From contig OX243824.1 of NCBI GenBank assembly GCA_945859605.1, positions 3,959,117 through 4,023,116 on the forward strand: 64,000 nt of DNA, read 5' to 3'. The position numbers and the translations under genes are program-made. Below are positions 20,327 through 31,529 of this stretch, in pieces. Origin of the DNA: Lumbricus rubellus (lineage: Eukaryota > Annelida > Clitellata > Crassiclitellata > Lumbricidae). The stretch's first letter is position 1. Every line of letters starts with the position of its first letter. Under the pieces are notes generated by a model. It saw only the letters and a program-made list of their open reading frames with translations. It did not search any database and had not been told where the DNA came from.

Positions 20327-20530
20327 GGGGCGCGGTGGTCTAGTGGTGGCGTCGTTGCCTTGGAGCCGGAAGGTCCGAGGTTCGAATCCACCTCCCCGCG
20401 TAAGGACCTTGGGCAAGTCCTTCACTCACAATTGCTCGGCGCTTCGGCGTGAAACTCCGATGCAGTGTCCGCTTTGCATCGGGAGCGCCTCTGAGTAGGT
20501 AGCTTGAAAGGGCGCTATAACAAGTATGCA
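20327..20530 (+). mobile_element. tRNA-derived SINE (family 1), plus strand
   Basis: Head GGGGCGCGGTGGTCTAGTGG (A-box region), B-box GGTTCGAATCC near 20380, body with 'gggcaagtccttcactcac', tail GAGCGCCTCTGAGTAGG...GGCGCTATAACAAG. It faces the copy at 19982-20183, so the pair forms an inverted repeat with a spacer of about 140 bases. Confidence 0.85.
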
Positions 20531-20534
20531 TACA

Positions 20535-21136
20535 AAAAAAATACGCTGTGATTCGTGGACTGAAATTACTGGATTTACCACGAGAATGTTGTATCATTGA
20601 TGACTAATTTGACGCTAATAATTTATAGTCATTTCACTGCGATTGAATTTGCACTGTTTTTGCCAATTAATATTTCAATCTGGATAACAATGTTTTATGT
20701 CTCATTGAGTGTTTGCAAGTGGAGTAATAAAGAGAATATTTTCTTACTTATTTGTTTATAATTCGATTTTCGGAAGAATTGTTTCTCGATGTTTCATAAA
20801 GTCCGAAATATAATCTCAGAGTCATAATTGCTGCAATTTGATACCGAAACAAACAACGCAAAATTAATTTTGTGGAAGTTGGATATTTTATTAAGCCGTA
20901 TAAACTCTTATTATGTTTCTCATCGAGTTGAAATTGATATCTCAGGATACTAAAAAAAATTTATTGCAGTGACGGAACAATGAAGAAGACAATTTTCTTC
21001 TAAAATTATGAAGAAGTAAAACACCTTTAAAATAAAATGAAAAAGTGACATTTATAACAAGTCCCAGCCATAACCAAATAACCAAAAAAAAATTGTGTAA
21101 TTACTGTCGTTTATAAGACTGTGTAGGAAGTTTATA
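20535..21136. other. no recognisable feature
   Basis: AT-rich; contains one inverted core ACACCTTT at 21021-21028. Confidence 0.4.
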
Positions 21137-21731
21137 CATTGTATATGAATCAACTTGCTAAAAAATGTTCACAAAATCATCAATGTGTGTCTTGCTGTTG
21201 TTATGTCATGCCATTGTACTATGATTGAGCTGGAATATTGTTTGTCGTCTTTACTCTTTTATGAGGAAAAAATCATATCTCATATTAGCATGTTTAAAAA
21301 TTTCTATATGTATCAGTTACGAATCAAATGTGTAATAAGAATAGTAATCAAGAAAAGTTTGTGACATTTCATGCACCGTGATGCACGTGACAATATTACT
21401 GCAAAATATTAATGAATTTGCCAAAGCAAAAGATTTAACATAACTTGTATTGTTGATGTTATTATCAGTTAACCATTTGCTGTTAAGCAATGGTCACAAA
21501 AGACATTGAACAATAACATTATATCATGGCTAAGTTTGCTGTTAACCCTATGACGCACACCTTCCGCGCCAACGCATTTAGCACACCTGGGGTCCAATGG
21601 ACCCCACCGATAACATGGGTTGAAATTATATCAATTAGATAGAACATGGGAATGAACGACTTAAATGTATGTTGTACATAGCACATGCACTCATGGAACA
21701 TGTTTGGGTCAATATGTAGGCCGAAAATTAA

Positions 21732-22130
21732 CCCTCTAGGGCTGCCAAGAGGGGCCGGTGGTATCCCCCCCGTTAAGTTTTCTCACCATCAAACATTTCT
21801 CGTATGGAATAAAATTTTGACATTTTAAGTACTTGCAGGGGGTTCATTTACACACATTTAGAGGTAAGATTTGTGATGATACCCCATGCCGTTCAAAAGT
21901 TATACCCGATATACCCTAGGTACCAAGAGGGGGGAGGAAACCACCAACTTAGGTTAACGACTGTAATATTTTATCCGTCATTTATTATGAAGAAGAAACA
22001 TTCTGCCCCTGCGTAGAGGGAATGCAGGGCTACATTGTCAAGCTAAATAATTTGTCTTTTCATAACCGGAAGTGCTCAAAATTAATAAAAATTTGTAAAA
22101 AATGGTGATGTTCAAAAAAAATTCCTAGCG
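21732..22130 (+). mobile_element. partial F1-like TTAA MITE nested in F3
   Basis: Begins TTAA-CCCTCTAGGGCTGCCA and follows the F1 order (TATCCCCCCC, 'aataaaattttgac', 'aaaagttatacccgatatac', 'gaagtgctcaaaat') with heavy divergence, then stops before the microsatellite. Confidence 0.7.
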
Positions 22131-22194
22131 AGAATTTCTAGCTTGCTCAATAACTTTGACCAGTGACCCAGCCAAAAAACATAAGGAGTTGCCA

Positions 22195-22910
22195 TTTGTA
22201 TGTATGTATGTACAATGTACATGTATGTATGAATGTATGCATGTATATATGTATGTATATATGTGTGTGCATGTATGTATGTGTGTATGTAGGTATGTAT
22301 GTATGCATTACGCATGCATATGTATCTGTGTATGTATGCATTTATGTATGCATGCATGTATGTATGTACGTACGTGCGTACGTACGTATGCATGAATGTG
22401 TGTATGTATGTATGTATGTATGTATACATACTGTATGTTTGTAAGTATGTATGTATGTGTTTTTGTTTGTATTTATTTATGCGTGTATATATGTGTGTAC
22501 GTACGTAATCTCTTCAGGCACTATTGTATCATATGACTATGTAGGTAAGCCTATGTATGCTTGTATGTACACATGTGCAGTGTATGTGAATGTATGTATG
22601 TGTGTGTGTATGTAAGTATGCATGTATCTATGTATGTATGTGTGTATGTTCGTAAACACACAAACATGCACACATACATACGTACATGCATACATACGTA
22701 CATACATTCATACATACATACATACATACATACATACTCATACAAGCATACATACATACATATATTCATATAGATATACAACATACATGCATACATGCAT
22801 GCATACATGCATGCATGAATGCATGCACACATATATACAATACATACATTAATTAATATATACATTCATACATACACATACACACATATATACATACATA
22901 CATACTACAC
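22195..22910 (+). repeat. (TGTA)n then (ACAT)n microsatellites
   Basis: TGTA-rich on the plus strand to about 22655 and the complementary ACAT-rich repeat after it, forming a long imperfect inverted repeat. Confidence 0.93.
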
Positions 22911-22927
22911 TGTATCTAAGTATAAAC

Positions 22928-23040
22928 CCAGGGACGGGGGGTAATGGCGGGGCGGGGGTAATGTCCCACTGTGGGTAATGTCGAGGGGCAATGGGGGTAG
23001 TAATGGCATGGGTTATGGGCCGGGGGTATGTCCTGTTCCC
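22928..23040 (+). repeat. G-rich minisatellite (GGGGGTAATG-like)
   Basis: Repeated GGGTAATG(T/G) units with runs of three to six G on the plus strand, inside element F3. Confidence 0.8.
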
Positions 23041-23497
23041 ATTATGCTATAGTTCATGAAGCATGGATCTATCAATGCTGAAGCCTGGGGTCCGTTGGAC
23101 CCCTGGTGTGCTAAATATGCCCTAGGTGTCTTTCTCAATTTTTTTCAAATCAACCGGGGGTCCAACAATCTCCCAACTTTTTTGTACATGTAGGGGGATG
23201 AATTGTTGAGGAATTTGAATTATTTCAGATTTTTAGTATTCATATCCAAAAAGATATTCAAGATATCGCACCTCTGGGGTCCGATGGACCCCAGGTGTGC
23301 GTTATAGGGTTAAACAACGAACAATAATATTGTTATGACAATGTTATATAGTAGGCTATATCTCGCACGTTATGAATTTATTGTTACTGTACTGTATAAG
23401 ATGTAAATTTGTCGTCAACGGCCTTTGACGCCAAACGACGACGTTAAACTTTGGTGAAAGAAATGACCGGGTAATATTTCTATCACTCAGCGTAATA

Positions 23498-23580
23498 AGT
23501 GCTGTAATATGCCAAACAAATTTCTGCACATGGTAACGGGCTCTGTTGTCATAGACCCTGGTCAAATCGGATCCAACCAT
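23498..23580 (+). repeat. module X dispersed repeat
   Basis: 'gtgctgtaatatgcc', 'tctgttgtcatagaccctgg' and TCAAATCGGATCC, just right of the 562-bp repeat. Confidence 0.8.
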
Positions 23581-23689
23581 CCATGACCAGATGTCACCAA
23601 GAGCCGACAATAAGATGAGAAAAACATTTATAGCTAGAATGCTTTATCATACAGTCATATCAGCTACTTTTTGTTGATGGCTTTTTGGT

Positions 23690-24000
23690 GGTAGTTGTAC
23701 TAGTGGTAGTGGTAGTGGCACTGTAGTAGTAGCGGAAGCAGTAGTTGTCGTTACTGTGGTTGTTGTTGTTGTGGTTGTAGCAGTTGTAGTAGTAGTACTT
23801 GCATTAGTAGTTGCAATCGCAGTGCATGAAGTCGCTTTAGTGGTAGTAAGATCATAGTAATAAAGTTGGTTCCGATAATCCGGGTTGCCATTGAAGAGAT
23901 GATTTCGATGATGAAGACGACGACGACAACAACAAAAGCAACGAAAAACGACAATGACGTTGATGACAACGACAACGACGACGACATCACCGTCGCAGAC
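23690..24000 (+). repeat. trinucleotide-rich low-complexity region
   Basis: GTAGTG, TTGTTG and then GACGAC/AACAAC runs. The Val/Leu-rich and Asp/Asn-rich frames are artefacts. Confidence 0.8.
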
Positions 24001-24150
24001 GACATTATTTTCTCTTCCCTGACTTCGTCCATTCTTGATTACCGCCTAAGTCCTTTGAAGACCCGTTCCATTCATTCACTCTCCATACCTCCACTACGGT
24101 CACCCTCCCCCCCCAACCCCCCGAATCCACCCATTCCTCCCAACCGCAAA

Positions 24151-24540
24151 TCATCTCCCAAGCCCTAATCGGTCTTCCAGATCGTCCAGCGGAAAATAGC
24201 CCACCCGACGGCACCAATTCCCAGCTTCCTTCCTTCCATCTTTCCTTCTCATATTGGCCGCATCGTCGCCCAGCAATTCAACGTGATTGATCGAGCCTTC
24301 TGCCGCGCTGCCCGTGTCATCCTCCCTCGCGTGCTTGCTGCTCGACGGCGGCGTCCGTCCCTTCTCCGACCGAAGGCATATGCGGCTTCTTGACCCGACC
24401 CGCTGACCGTCTCTGGACGGACCGCTGCCGCTAGAAACGCAATTAATCACGCGCTCATATTTTGCGGCGGGTCGGGTCGACGCGCTCCATATGCTGCGTA
24501 ATATAATTGAAAACGTGATACCTGTTGGATATGAGTGCAC
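24151..24540 (-). CDS. hypothetical open frame in a GC-rich block
   Basis: 129 codons open on the minus strand with GC-rich codons, unlike the AT-rich surroundings. Readable parts include KYERVINCVSSGSGPS, REDDTGSAAEGSINHV and RVGYFPLDDLEDRLGLG, then TGA. A candidate acceptor TACGCAG lies in the frame near the IWSAST residues, so it could be a last exon. Rich in Arg, Ser and Gly, with no motif I can name. Could equally be a CpG-rich regulatory block read by chance. Confidence 0.3.
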   Translation of the reverse strand: MHSYPTGITFSIILRSIWSASTRPAAKYERVINCVSSGSGPSRDGQRVGSRSRICLRSEKGRTPPSSSKHAREDDTGSAAEGSINHVELLGDDAANMRRKDGRKEAGNWCRRVGYFPLDDLEDRLGLGR

Positions 24541-24669
24541 TCACGGAGGGTGTACGTGTAGAGTTGGACAGGAGAGGGATAGGGTGTGTACGGGTGAGAA
24601 GAGACGAGACGAGAGAGTGATGCTTGTATAAAGGAGGGTAGCGATAACCATTTTTGGAATGTCAATCAA

Positions 24670-25490
24670 TTTCCGTTGAGGAATACTACATGTACAATAA
24701 ACTATCAGTCGCAATAAAGACTTTGAATATAGTGATTTTTACCCAAAAAATATGACCAATTCATCGGTTCTCGCACCCATGGAAATTTACACAACGCTCA
24801 CCTTAAAATATGTTGCGTTTTAGACACCTTTAAGTTCCTTCTACGTGTATTTCCATAGTGTATTTCCAGCATGCCAGGACATCACCTGCTGGGCAAGACA
24901 GACAGGCAATCAGAAATGCATGCATGCATTTACAGACAAAAGAGAAGAATGATGAAGTGGGCCTAGCTGAACCTTTTTCTCCATTGATTTTTCGTGTAAA
25001 TTTATTAAAATACTACGTTTTAGATTTTTTTTACTCTTCTTCTTGACATTCGATACATGGATACATGTTTTAGTTTTTACTTGTTCTTCAACCCCTGGAT
25101 CTGTAACTCGTGTTGCGAAATACACTTATATAGCATTAGTTCAAAATGTTTTAGAGGAGTCTAAAATCGGTTCTCAAATCAACGATGCTCATTAATAAAT
25201 ATGATGACTAAAATATGGACTTCGAGCAACTGTTGCAAAATTCATCTCTTTCCACAGCATTTTTCGTTTTAAGATGTGATCTGTCATGTTCTTGGATTTT
25301 ACATTCCAGTAATATTATTATTGATCGAATCGGGGAGCAAGATGATATGAAACGCATAAAAATTATCTAGTCCTAACATTGTGTAGCATCGATTGACGAC
25401 GTTTTAAAGGTGTATAAGTTCTGCGTTCCAACCAATCACACTAACTAATTATACCATGAATCAAAGTTCTGAAGTTTCAATCCCTAGCAC
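24670..25490. other. no clear gene
   Basis: AT-rich; inverted core at 24824-24831 and plus core AAAGGTGT at 25406-25413, otherwise nothing assignable. Confidence 0.4.
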
Positions 25491-25499
25491 AGAACAATA

Positions 25500-25840
25500 A
25501 AGCTCAATCAAGCAATCAATCAATCAGTTAGTCAGTCAGTCAGTTAGCCAATTAATCAATCAATCAGTCAACCAATCAATCAATTAGTCAGCAAATCAAT
25601 AATTCAATCAATCAGTCAGTTAGCCAATTAATCAATCAATCAATCAATCAATTGGTCAGCCAATCAATCAGTCAATCAATCAATCAGTCAGTCAGTCAAT
25701 CAATTAGTCAGCTAATCAATCAGTCAGTCAATCAATCAATCAATTATTCAGTCAGTTAGTCAATCAATCAATCAATCAATTAATTATTAAATCAATTAAA
25801 CAATCAGTCAGACAATCAAACAAAAGCAATCATCCAATCA
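25500..25840 (+). repeat. (AATC)n/(AGTC)n microsatellite
   Basis: Imperfect CAATCAATCAGTCAGT repeat of about 330 bases. Confidence 0.93.
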
Positions 25841-26072
25841 ATCAACCGAACGAACAACTCTCTTGCTAACCGCAAGAGTACAACAGTTATGATGACAGGA
25901 ACACAATCCACTGAGATTGGCCAGACCCAGAGGAGCATCAGCTCTGCTAACAGTCTCCTCAGTTTTTTCGATAATGGTTTCATGCGATCAATTCAGTATA
26001 GCGACTCACTAAGCAGCTTATCCCTTTGTTTGTATAGATTTTTAATAATTGTTTTCATGACTTATATTTTAA

Positions 26073-26574
26073 CACTTGAGTGCCCATGGTATTTTTTGGT
26101 ACACGAAGGCCCAAGAGGGGGGTCCGCGCGGACCCCAGCGTTTTCATGCTAATTTATTGAGAAGGGATTGGAATATCGTAATAGAAGTTGGTTCTATGTA
26201 ATCCCAAATGAATCTGCAATCGATTGATGTATCTTATATCACAATAACACCACCTGGTGTAAAACAATAGTGTAATATTCTCGTGACACATTTTATGCTT
26301 GCTTGCGTTATTTACCGAAGGAAGCCTGAACGCTTTTGTGAATATCAGCCGGGTATGTTGCGGTACCCTTAGTACATGTACAATTGTACATGTATATGCT
26401 GTGGTTGTGTGGTACAGGGTAGGACAATACTCACGCAAAGTATACCATTCTATGCCCAAATGATTGGTCTAGGAATTATACCTAAAGACATTTCTGCAGA
26501 TCCATAGCCTTTAAAAAGTTATCCGGGAAAAACAGGCCTGGGGTCCGGTCGGACCCCCCTTGGGCACTCGAGGG
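26073..26574 (+). mobile_element. TTAA-type MITE, family F2, copy 1
   Basis: About 500 bases, TTAA on both sides (26069-26072 and 26575-26578). Ends are CACTTGAGTGCCCA and, inverted, TGGGCACTCGAGGG. Hairpins GGGGTCC-gcgc-GGACCCC and GGGGTCC-ggtc-GGACCCC sit just inside the two ends. Near the right end 'gatccatagcctttaaaaag' and TTATCC resemble the corresponding part of F1. Non-coding. Confidence 0.88.
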
Positions 26575-26597
26575 TTAATACTGGCATTGTTGCAAGA

Positions 26598-26985
26598 AAC
26601 TAAGTATATTGGTCTTGGCTTCGTTTCCCGCAGCGCATCTCATTTAGGATTGCATCTATGGTGTGGCGATGCTTTTCAGGCTGGGCACCCTCTTTTCTGT
26701 GTGAGCTTTGCCTCCCCCTTTTCCACTTGCATAGGCCGCCGCGCACTGCGCTCTGCTGTCCATGGTGACTTAATGGTTCTTTTTACTCGCTCTGCAACAA
26801 TGCAGAGGCGTTCGTTCTCTGTGGTTGGTCCAACAACCTGGAATGGACTTCCCTTGACTTTGCGACACCTCCCAAGCTGTTCTCAATTTCACAAACCGTT
26901 GAGGACTGTTATTTTACCTAAATTTCGGCGGGAGCGCCGGGAGTGGGTACCCGAAGGGGTTCTATATCAATTTTGATTGATTGGT
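26598..26985 (+). mobile_element. 3' fragment of a CR1/L2-like LINE
   Basis: Open frame with GRRALRSAVHGDLMVL, RRSFSVVGPTTWNGLP and a short Arg-rich end. It aligns with the C-terminus of the LINE at 28310-28440 (RRALRSAAKGQLLVP, RRAFSVVGPSNWNDLP). It ends with GGGAGCGCCGGGAGTGG and a TTGATTGG tail. It starts just right of the F2 MITE, which may have cut the element. Confidence 0.75.
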
Positions 26986-27184
26986 TGATATTTATCGTTG
27001 AATTAGAGAATTCTTGGCATCGTGAAGTTTGTGATTTGCCAAAATGGCATATGAGATTCATTCGATGCATTGGCGCCTTTTTTTATCAAGACATGATATT
27101 ATTCGCTCGGTGACTGAAATTGCGACATTATATGTAAATAAAAAATAATAATTCAAAGGTGTATAGTGACTCACTAAGCAGCTT

Positions 27185-28590
27185 ATCATAGATCACTTTA
27201 CTAAACTTCTAGAGCGCATTGTTGCTAATCAGTTGATTGCATATTTAGATGTTAATGAGCTGATCCCTTTCGCAGCAGTCGGGCTTCCGGAGGTACCACT
27301 CCACAGAGACCCTTTTGCTCAGGCTGCTTTCTGACCTGTACTCTGCTATGGACCACGGTCAGGTTACACTCTTGGCTCTCTTCGATGTTTCTTCTGCATT
27401 CGATTCTGTGGACCACTCCATCCTCTTACAACGTCTTTCTACATCCCCTGGGCTAGTTGGCCAGCCTCTAGAATGGCTGCGTTCCTTCTTATCCGACCGT
27501 TCAAACTGTGTGGTTATTGGTTCCTCTAGGTCCCTCTGGGTTCCTGCTCCCCTTGGTGTACCTCAGGGCTCCGTACTTGGCCCTCTGTTATATCTTCTCT
27601 ACACGGCTGATCTCTGTCCTCTACTTGAGTCCCAAGGGCTCCTTCACCAAATCTTTGCTGACGACACTCAAGCTTACATACATTCTAGCCCATTTGACTC
27701 AGTTAACACTGTGCGCCAGATGTGCCTGACTGTTGACGTCCTTTCCTCTTGGATGGCGTCAAACCGGCTTCTCTTAAATCCCAGTAAAACGCAATTCATT
27801 TGGCTGGGCGGCCGTCGGCAACTTGAGAATATTGATCTGCCTCTGCCAGCTCAACTGTTTCCGGATGTTACTTTCTTTTCCACGGTCCGTGACCTGAGTG
27901 TTACCCTTGACTGTGAACTCAGTCTCACCCAGCATGTTAACCTTGTCGCTCGAAGCTGTTATTATCAGCTTCGTCAACTCCGAGTGATTGCTCGCTCTCT
28001 CTCTCTCATGATGCGCTAGTTGTGCTTGTTCACGCCTTTGTAACTAGTCGTATTGACCATTGCTGCTCAATCCTTGTTGGCCTTCCCCTTGGGGTTCTGG
28101 GACGGTTAGGTCGGGTTCTACGCTCTGCTGCCCGACTCATCGGACGAATTCCTAAATTTTCGCCTGTCTCTGCTTACATGCGTGATGTGCTGCATTGGCT
28201 GCCAATAGCCCAACGCATCAATTACCGCATTGCTGCCCTTGTTTCTCGTTGTATTCTTGGTTGTGCTCCATCTTATCTGCGCGTCCTCTGTCGTCCTGTC
28301 TCTGACATTGAAGCGCGTCGGGCCCTTCGCTCTGCTGCGAAGGGACAACTGCTTGTTCCACGGGCTCGCTTAGCTACCAGACAGCGCCGAGCCTTCTCAG
28401 TTGTGGGACCGTCAAACTGGAATGACCTCCCCTCAAACCTCCATTTCCTCCACCTGTCTAGTCAATCTTTATTTCTCAAGTCTCTTAAATCTTTTTTCTG
28501 TGGTCGTGGCCGGGCTGGGAGCGCCTCTGAGTAGTTTCTTGAAGAGGCGCTATATAAATTCTAATAATGAATGAATGAATGTAACTTGTC
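27185..28590 (+). mobile_element. 5'-truncated CR1/L2-like LINE reverse transcriptase (pseudogene)
   Basis: Encodes the RT fingers and palm: HFTKLLERIVANQL, then (after a frameshift near 27270) SGFRRYHSTETLLLRLL, LLALFDVSSAFDSVDH, GVPQGSVLGPLLY and the catalytic FADDTQAY, then LLLNPSKTQFIWLG. A second frameshift lies in the CT run near 27990-28006, after which LVHAFVTSRIDHCCS, LHWLPIAQRINYRIA and RAFSVVGPSNWNDLP follow. It ends with GGGAGCGCCTCTGAGTAG, GAAGAGGCGCTATATAAATT and (GAAT)n. No endonuclease domain is present. The intact-looking palm motifs and only two frame breaks suggest a fairly recent copy. Confidence 0.9.
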
Positions 28591-28618
28591 TAAATTGATG
28601 GAGAAAATAAATACTTAA

Positions 28619-29597
28619 CCCTCGGGCTACCAGGGGGGGGGGGTGGTATCCACCCCCCCTAGGTTTTTCCCAAATCAATTTTTTTCGTTAGGAATAAAAT
28701 TTTGACGTTTTAGGTAGCTGTAGAGGATTCATTTGCACACATTCTGAGGTAAAATGTGTGATGATATACCATACCATTCAAAAGTTATACCCGATATACC
28801 CGAGGCACCAGGGGGGTGGATACCACCCCCCCCCTTAGATTATCGGCTGTATCTTATCCGTCCTTTGACATGAAGAGACACCAATTACACCATTCTGTAG
28901 AGGGAATGTGGGGCTACATATTGGTGGTCACGGAGTTGTCTTTTGACAACCGGAAGTGCTCAAAATAAATTAAAATATAAATAAAGGTGTTTTATTTTCA
29001 TAAAATTTTCATGTTTTTCCTATTAAAAATTATTCATAATTTATTTTTTAAGAGAAATAAATTATGTCATTCTATCGAGTGCATTTAGGGCTATTTTTTA
29101 TACCAATTAATTTGACATTTGATGACCGGAAGTGCTCAAAATAAATTTAAATGTGTGAAAATGTTGGGTTTTTTTTACAACGCAAACCGATAAGTCTGCG
29201 TAAAGGTTTTTCAGCATGTTTTACATTTTTTTTTCTCTTTTTATTGTAACTAAAACTAACTTATTACTAGTTTTTATAGTTGAATATTGGACTTTATTAT
29301 ATGTAAACTATTTTTAATTAAATAAATTATGTAAAAACACACAGAATCTAATATTTTGCTTATGCGAAAGTATACATTTTGTGGAATCGACGGGTGCCTA
29401 CGGTAAAAAATTCATAACTTCGGGGTGCTTTCATATATTTTAAACCTAAATAAACCATTTTGTGCAGAAATGAATGCTGAATCCATAGGTGTATTACAAG
29501 TTATGATATCTCAAACCAAACCCAAAATCCAGGGGGGGTGGTAACCACCCCCCCCCTTGGTAGTCAGTGTTACAAAAATAGCGTGGTAGCCTGAGGG
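28619..29597 (+). mobile_element. TTAA-type MITE, family F1, copy 2
   Basis: About 979 bases flanked by TTAA on both sides (28615-28618 and 29598-29601). Ends are CCCTCGGGCTACCA and TGGTAGCCTGAGGG. Three G-run hairpins. Very close to copy 1, differing mainly in G-run lengths and point changes, which indicates recent spread. It sits only about 30 bases after the LINE tail. Confidence 0.92.
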
Positions 29598-29601
29598 TTA
29601 A

Positions 29602-29822
29602 AGTTCTATAAGCAGAGCAGGGTAGAATAATCATTACTATTTTATGCACTTGTGAAGCATGCCACTTAATGATCAAGCAGCAATTGATGGCGGTCAGTAA
29701 TTGCACCTGAATGTCTCAATGCACGAACTGTTTCGGGATAGGAGCCTCTAAGAATCCAAGTAATTCTTTACATCGTCCGAGAATGCAACTGCTACTGCTT
29801 ACATCGTAACTTTATTGTTTAA
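29602..29822 (+). repeat. diverged duplicate of 39235-39345
   Basis: 'attgatggcggtcagtaatt', 'cctgaatgtctcaat' and 'gaactgtttcggga' match 'tcgatggcgctgagtaagtg', 'cctgaaggtttcaat' and 'gaacgtttcgagga' at 39255-39320. A third relative is near 45470. Confidence 0.55.
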
Positions 29823-30069
29823 CCTTTATCATCCCAGACACAGAAATAGACATTCGATCACTTCTGAACTTTGTTATTATACAGTTTACCACCTAGATAG
29901 AGGCAATTAGTTAAAAAAATAATTTATTTTCTGTTCATATAAAAATTATATATATGTTCCCAAAGTGGAACGTTGGGTCACTTTGACTAGTATAGGCATC
30001 AAGCATTAGTAAAAGTATAACTTTTTCCAAATGATGCATATATACAATTTTTTAAAAGGTGTGAATCAC

Positions 30070-30830
30070 AAAGGTTAATACTCCACCTCTACCCCAAATT
30101 TTACACACCCCATCCTCAAAATTCCACTCCGCCCCACCCTTCCACCCCACCAAACCCCATGAAATGCTCACATGCAATTTATGAAAAATAATGTTTCAAT
30201 TTGTTTTCATACCGGTCCCAACGAACCACTACGCTGACCGTATCCCACAAAGTTTCACAACAATCTCCCACCCACCCCACCCACACAAACCCAACCCTAA
30301 TCCACCTCCCCCAAATTTGCCCCCACACAGTCCCACATGTCTGGAGTAAGGTGTCTGGGTCAAACCTCCTCTTCACTTCGAACGCACACGGCCCACTTCA
30401 ACCACATACTCCAACCGTCCATCTATAACCCACCTCCACCCTACTCCGGCCCACTCCACCACATTCCCACCCTCCACTCCGACCCACCTCTTAAAATGCG
30501 CAGCATAGGAAATTCATGAAAAACAATTTTTTACTTTGTTTTTCACCTTGGCTCTTCCTTCCCACTTTGACCCCACCAGCACACTACAACCCCATACCAC
30601 AACCGTCCGACCCCACCCACCTCCACTCTAATTCAGGCCTACCCACCCCATCTCTCACCCCTCCATGACTCCACTCCGCGAAAGGCTCAACATATGAAAT
30701 TCATAGCAAAAAATAATGTTTCATGTATCTAAAAACATACATGCGTGCATGCGAACCCTACCATCCCACAATCCTCACCCCACCCCGCCATACCCTGTCC
30801 CCACACAACCCATCTTGCGGGAAAACGGAG
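30070..30830 (+). repeat. C-rich strand-asymmetric tandem region
   Basis: C-rich, G-poor blocks (CCACCCCACC, CCACTCC) alternate with a short AT-rich unit, 'aatttatgaaaaataatgtt' near 30176, 'aaattcatgaaaaacaat' near 30509 and 'gaaattcatagcaaaaaata' near 30697. It looks like a decayed tandem array. Confidence 0.6.
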
Positions 30831-31124
30831 TAATTTTATAGGCTAATCAGAATTTAAATATAGCCTACGTTGAAAACATCATGCTGCAGAAGGCCTAACG
30901 CAACTTTTCAAGCTCCTCAAATCCCGAAACAAACCAGTACTATTATAATAAAATAATAAAAATAGGCCTAAAATAATAATAATGGATCAAATAATAATAA
31001 TACTATAATTAATAATAATAATATTCATATTCATATTAGAATGAAAACTACAATCAACGTCAATTTTGTAGCGAGCAGGGCAAATTTCAATAGAACGTAA
31101 AAGTATTGTTTCAACTAGTGAGAG

Positions 31125-31504
31125 TGACCCAACGTTCCCAAAGTGGAACATATCTAAAATCAGCTGCGTTGCTCACTCGTAGAACACTACTATTAAAAAA
31201 AATTGACCATAACCAGGCAGAATAGACACAGTTCAATCCAAATGTACAATAAAAGCAATTAATTATCATGCATTTGCTCCAAAAAATAATTTTCAATATT
31301 ATTTAGCAAAAACGTCATTTTTTGCCAAATTTGCATCAAAATAACTATTTTAGCCTACTAGCAGCAACATACTTGAAACAAAAGTAAATAAACATGCACC
31401 CATCATTGGCCAAGTAAATGAATATCAATAAGATGACTTACAGTAGGTTTTACCGTCTCTGCAATTTTTTTAATAATATGTTCCACTTTGGGAACGTTGG
31501 GTCA
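31125..31504. mobile_element. MITE with perfect 29-bp inverted ends
   Basis: 31125-31153 and 31476-31504 are perfect inverted repeats starting TGACCCAACGTTCCC. The AT-rich middle of about 320 bases is non-coding. No clear short target duplication next to the ends, so it may be the core of a larger element (29823-31511). A related end with the inner hairpin inverted is near 29957. Confidence 0.75.
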
Positions 31505-31529
31505 ATAAAGGTTAATAGCATCATATGGT

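Larger units (their letters stand above)
21546..23309 (+). mobile_element. TTAA-type element, family F3
   Basis: About 1.76 kb. Ends are CCCTATGACGCACACC and, inverted, GGTGTGCGTTATAGGG, flanked by TTAA on both sides (21542-21545 and 23310-23313). The intact paralog has a single TTAA at 51877-51880, so target and ends are proven by comparison. Hairpins GGGGTCC-aat-GGACCCC (near 21591) and GGGGTCC-gat-GGACCCC (near 23276) lie just inside the ends. It contains a partial F1-like element, a large TGTA microsatellite and a G-rich minisatellite; no transposase frame. Confidence 0.9.
21137..23463 (+). repeat. 562-bp low-copy repeat, copy interrupted by a TTAA element
   Basis: 21137-21545 plus 23310-23463 match 51462-52025 almost base for base, for example 'caacttgctaaaaaatgttc' and 'gacgttaaactttggtgaa'. 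The interruption is precisely the TTAA element at 21546-23309. Confidence 0.92.
29823..31511 (+). mobile_element. possible TTAA-type element, family F4 (tentative)
   Basis: TTAA-CCTTTATCATCCCA at 29819-29836 and, inverted, CCTTTATTGACCCA next to TTAA at 31512-31515. A GTTCC-caaagt-GGAAC hairpin is found near 29961 and a related one before the right end. The ends match at about 11 of 14 bases, so the outer boundaries are uncertain. The inner MITE at 31125-31504 is firm. Confidence 0.4.

Noticed and set aside
816..30062. The core simply as T-box factor sites
   Set aside because: Only a few copies continue as GTGTGAA (816 and 30055). The common CTAAG suffix and the TTTATA box are not part of a T-box site, so this is at best a partial explanation.
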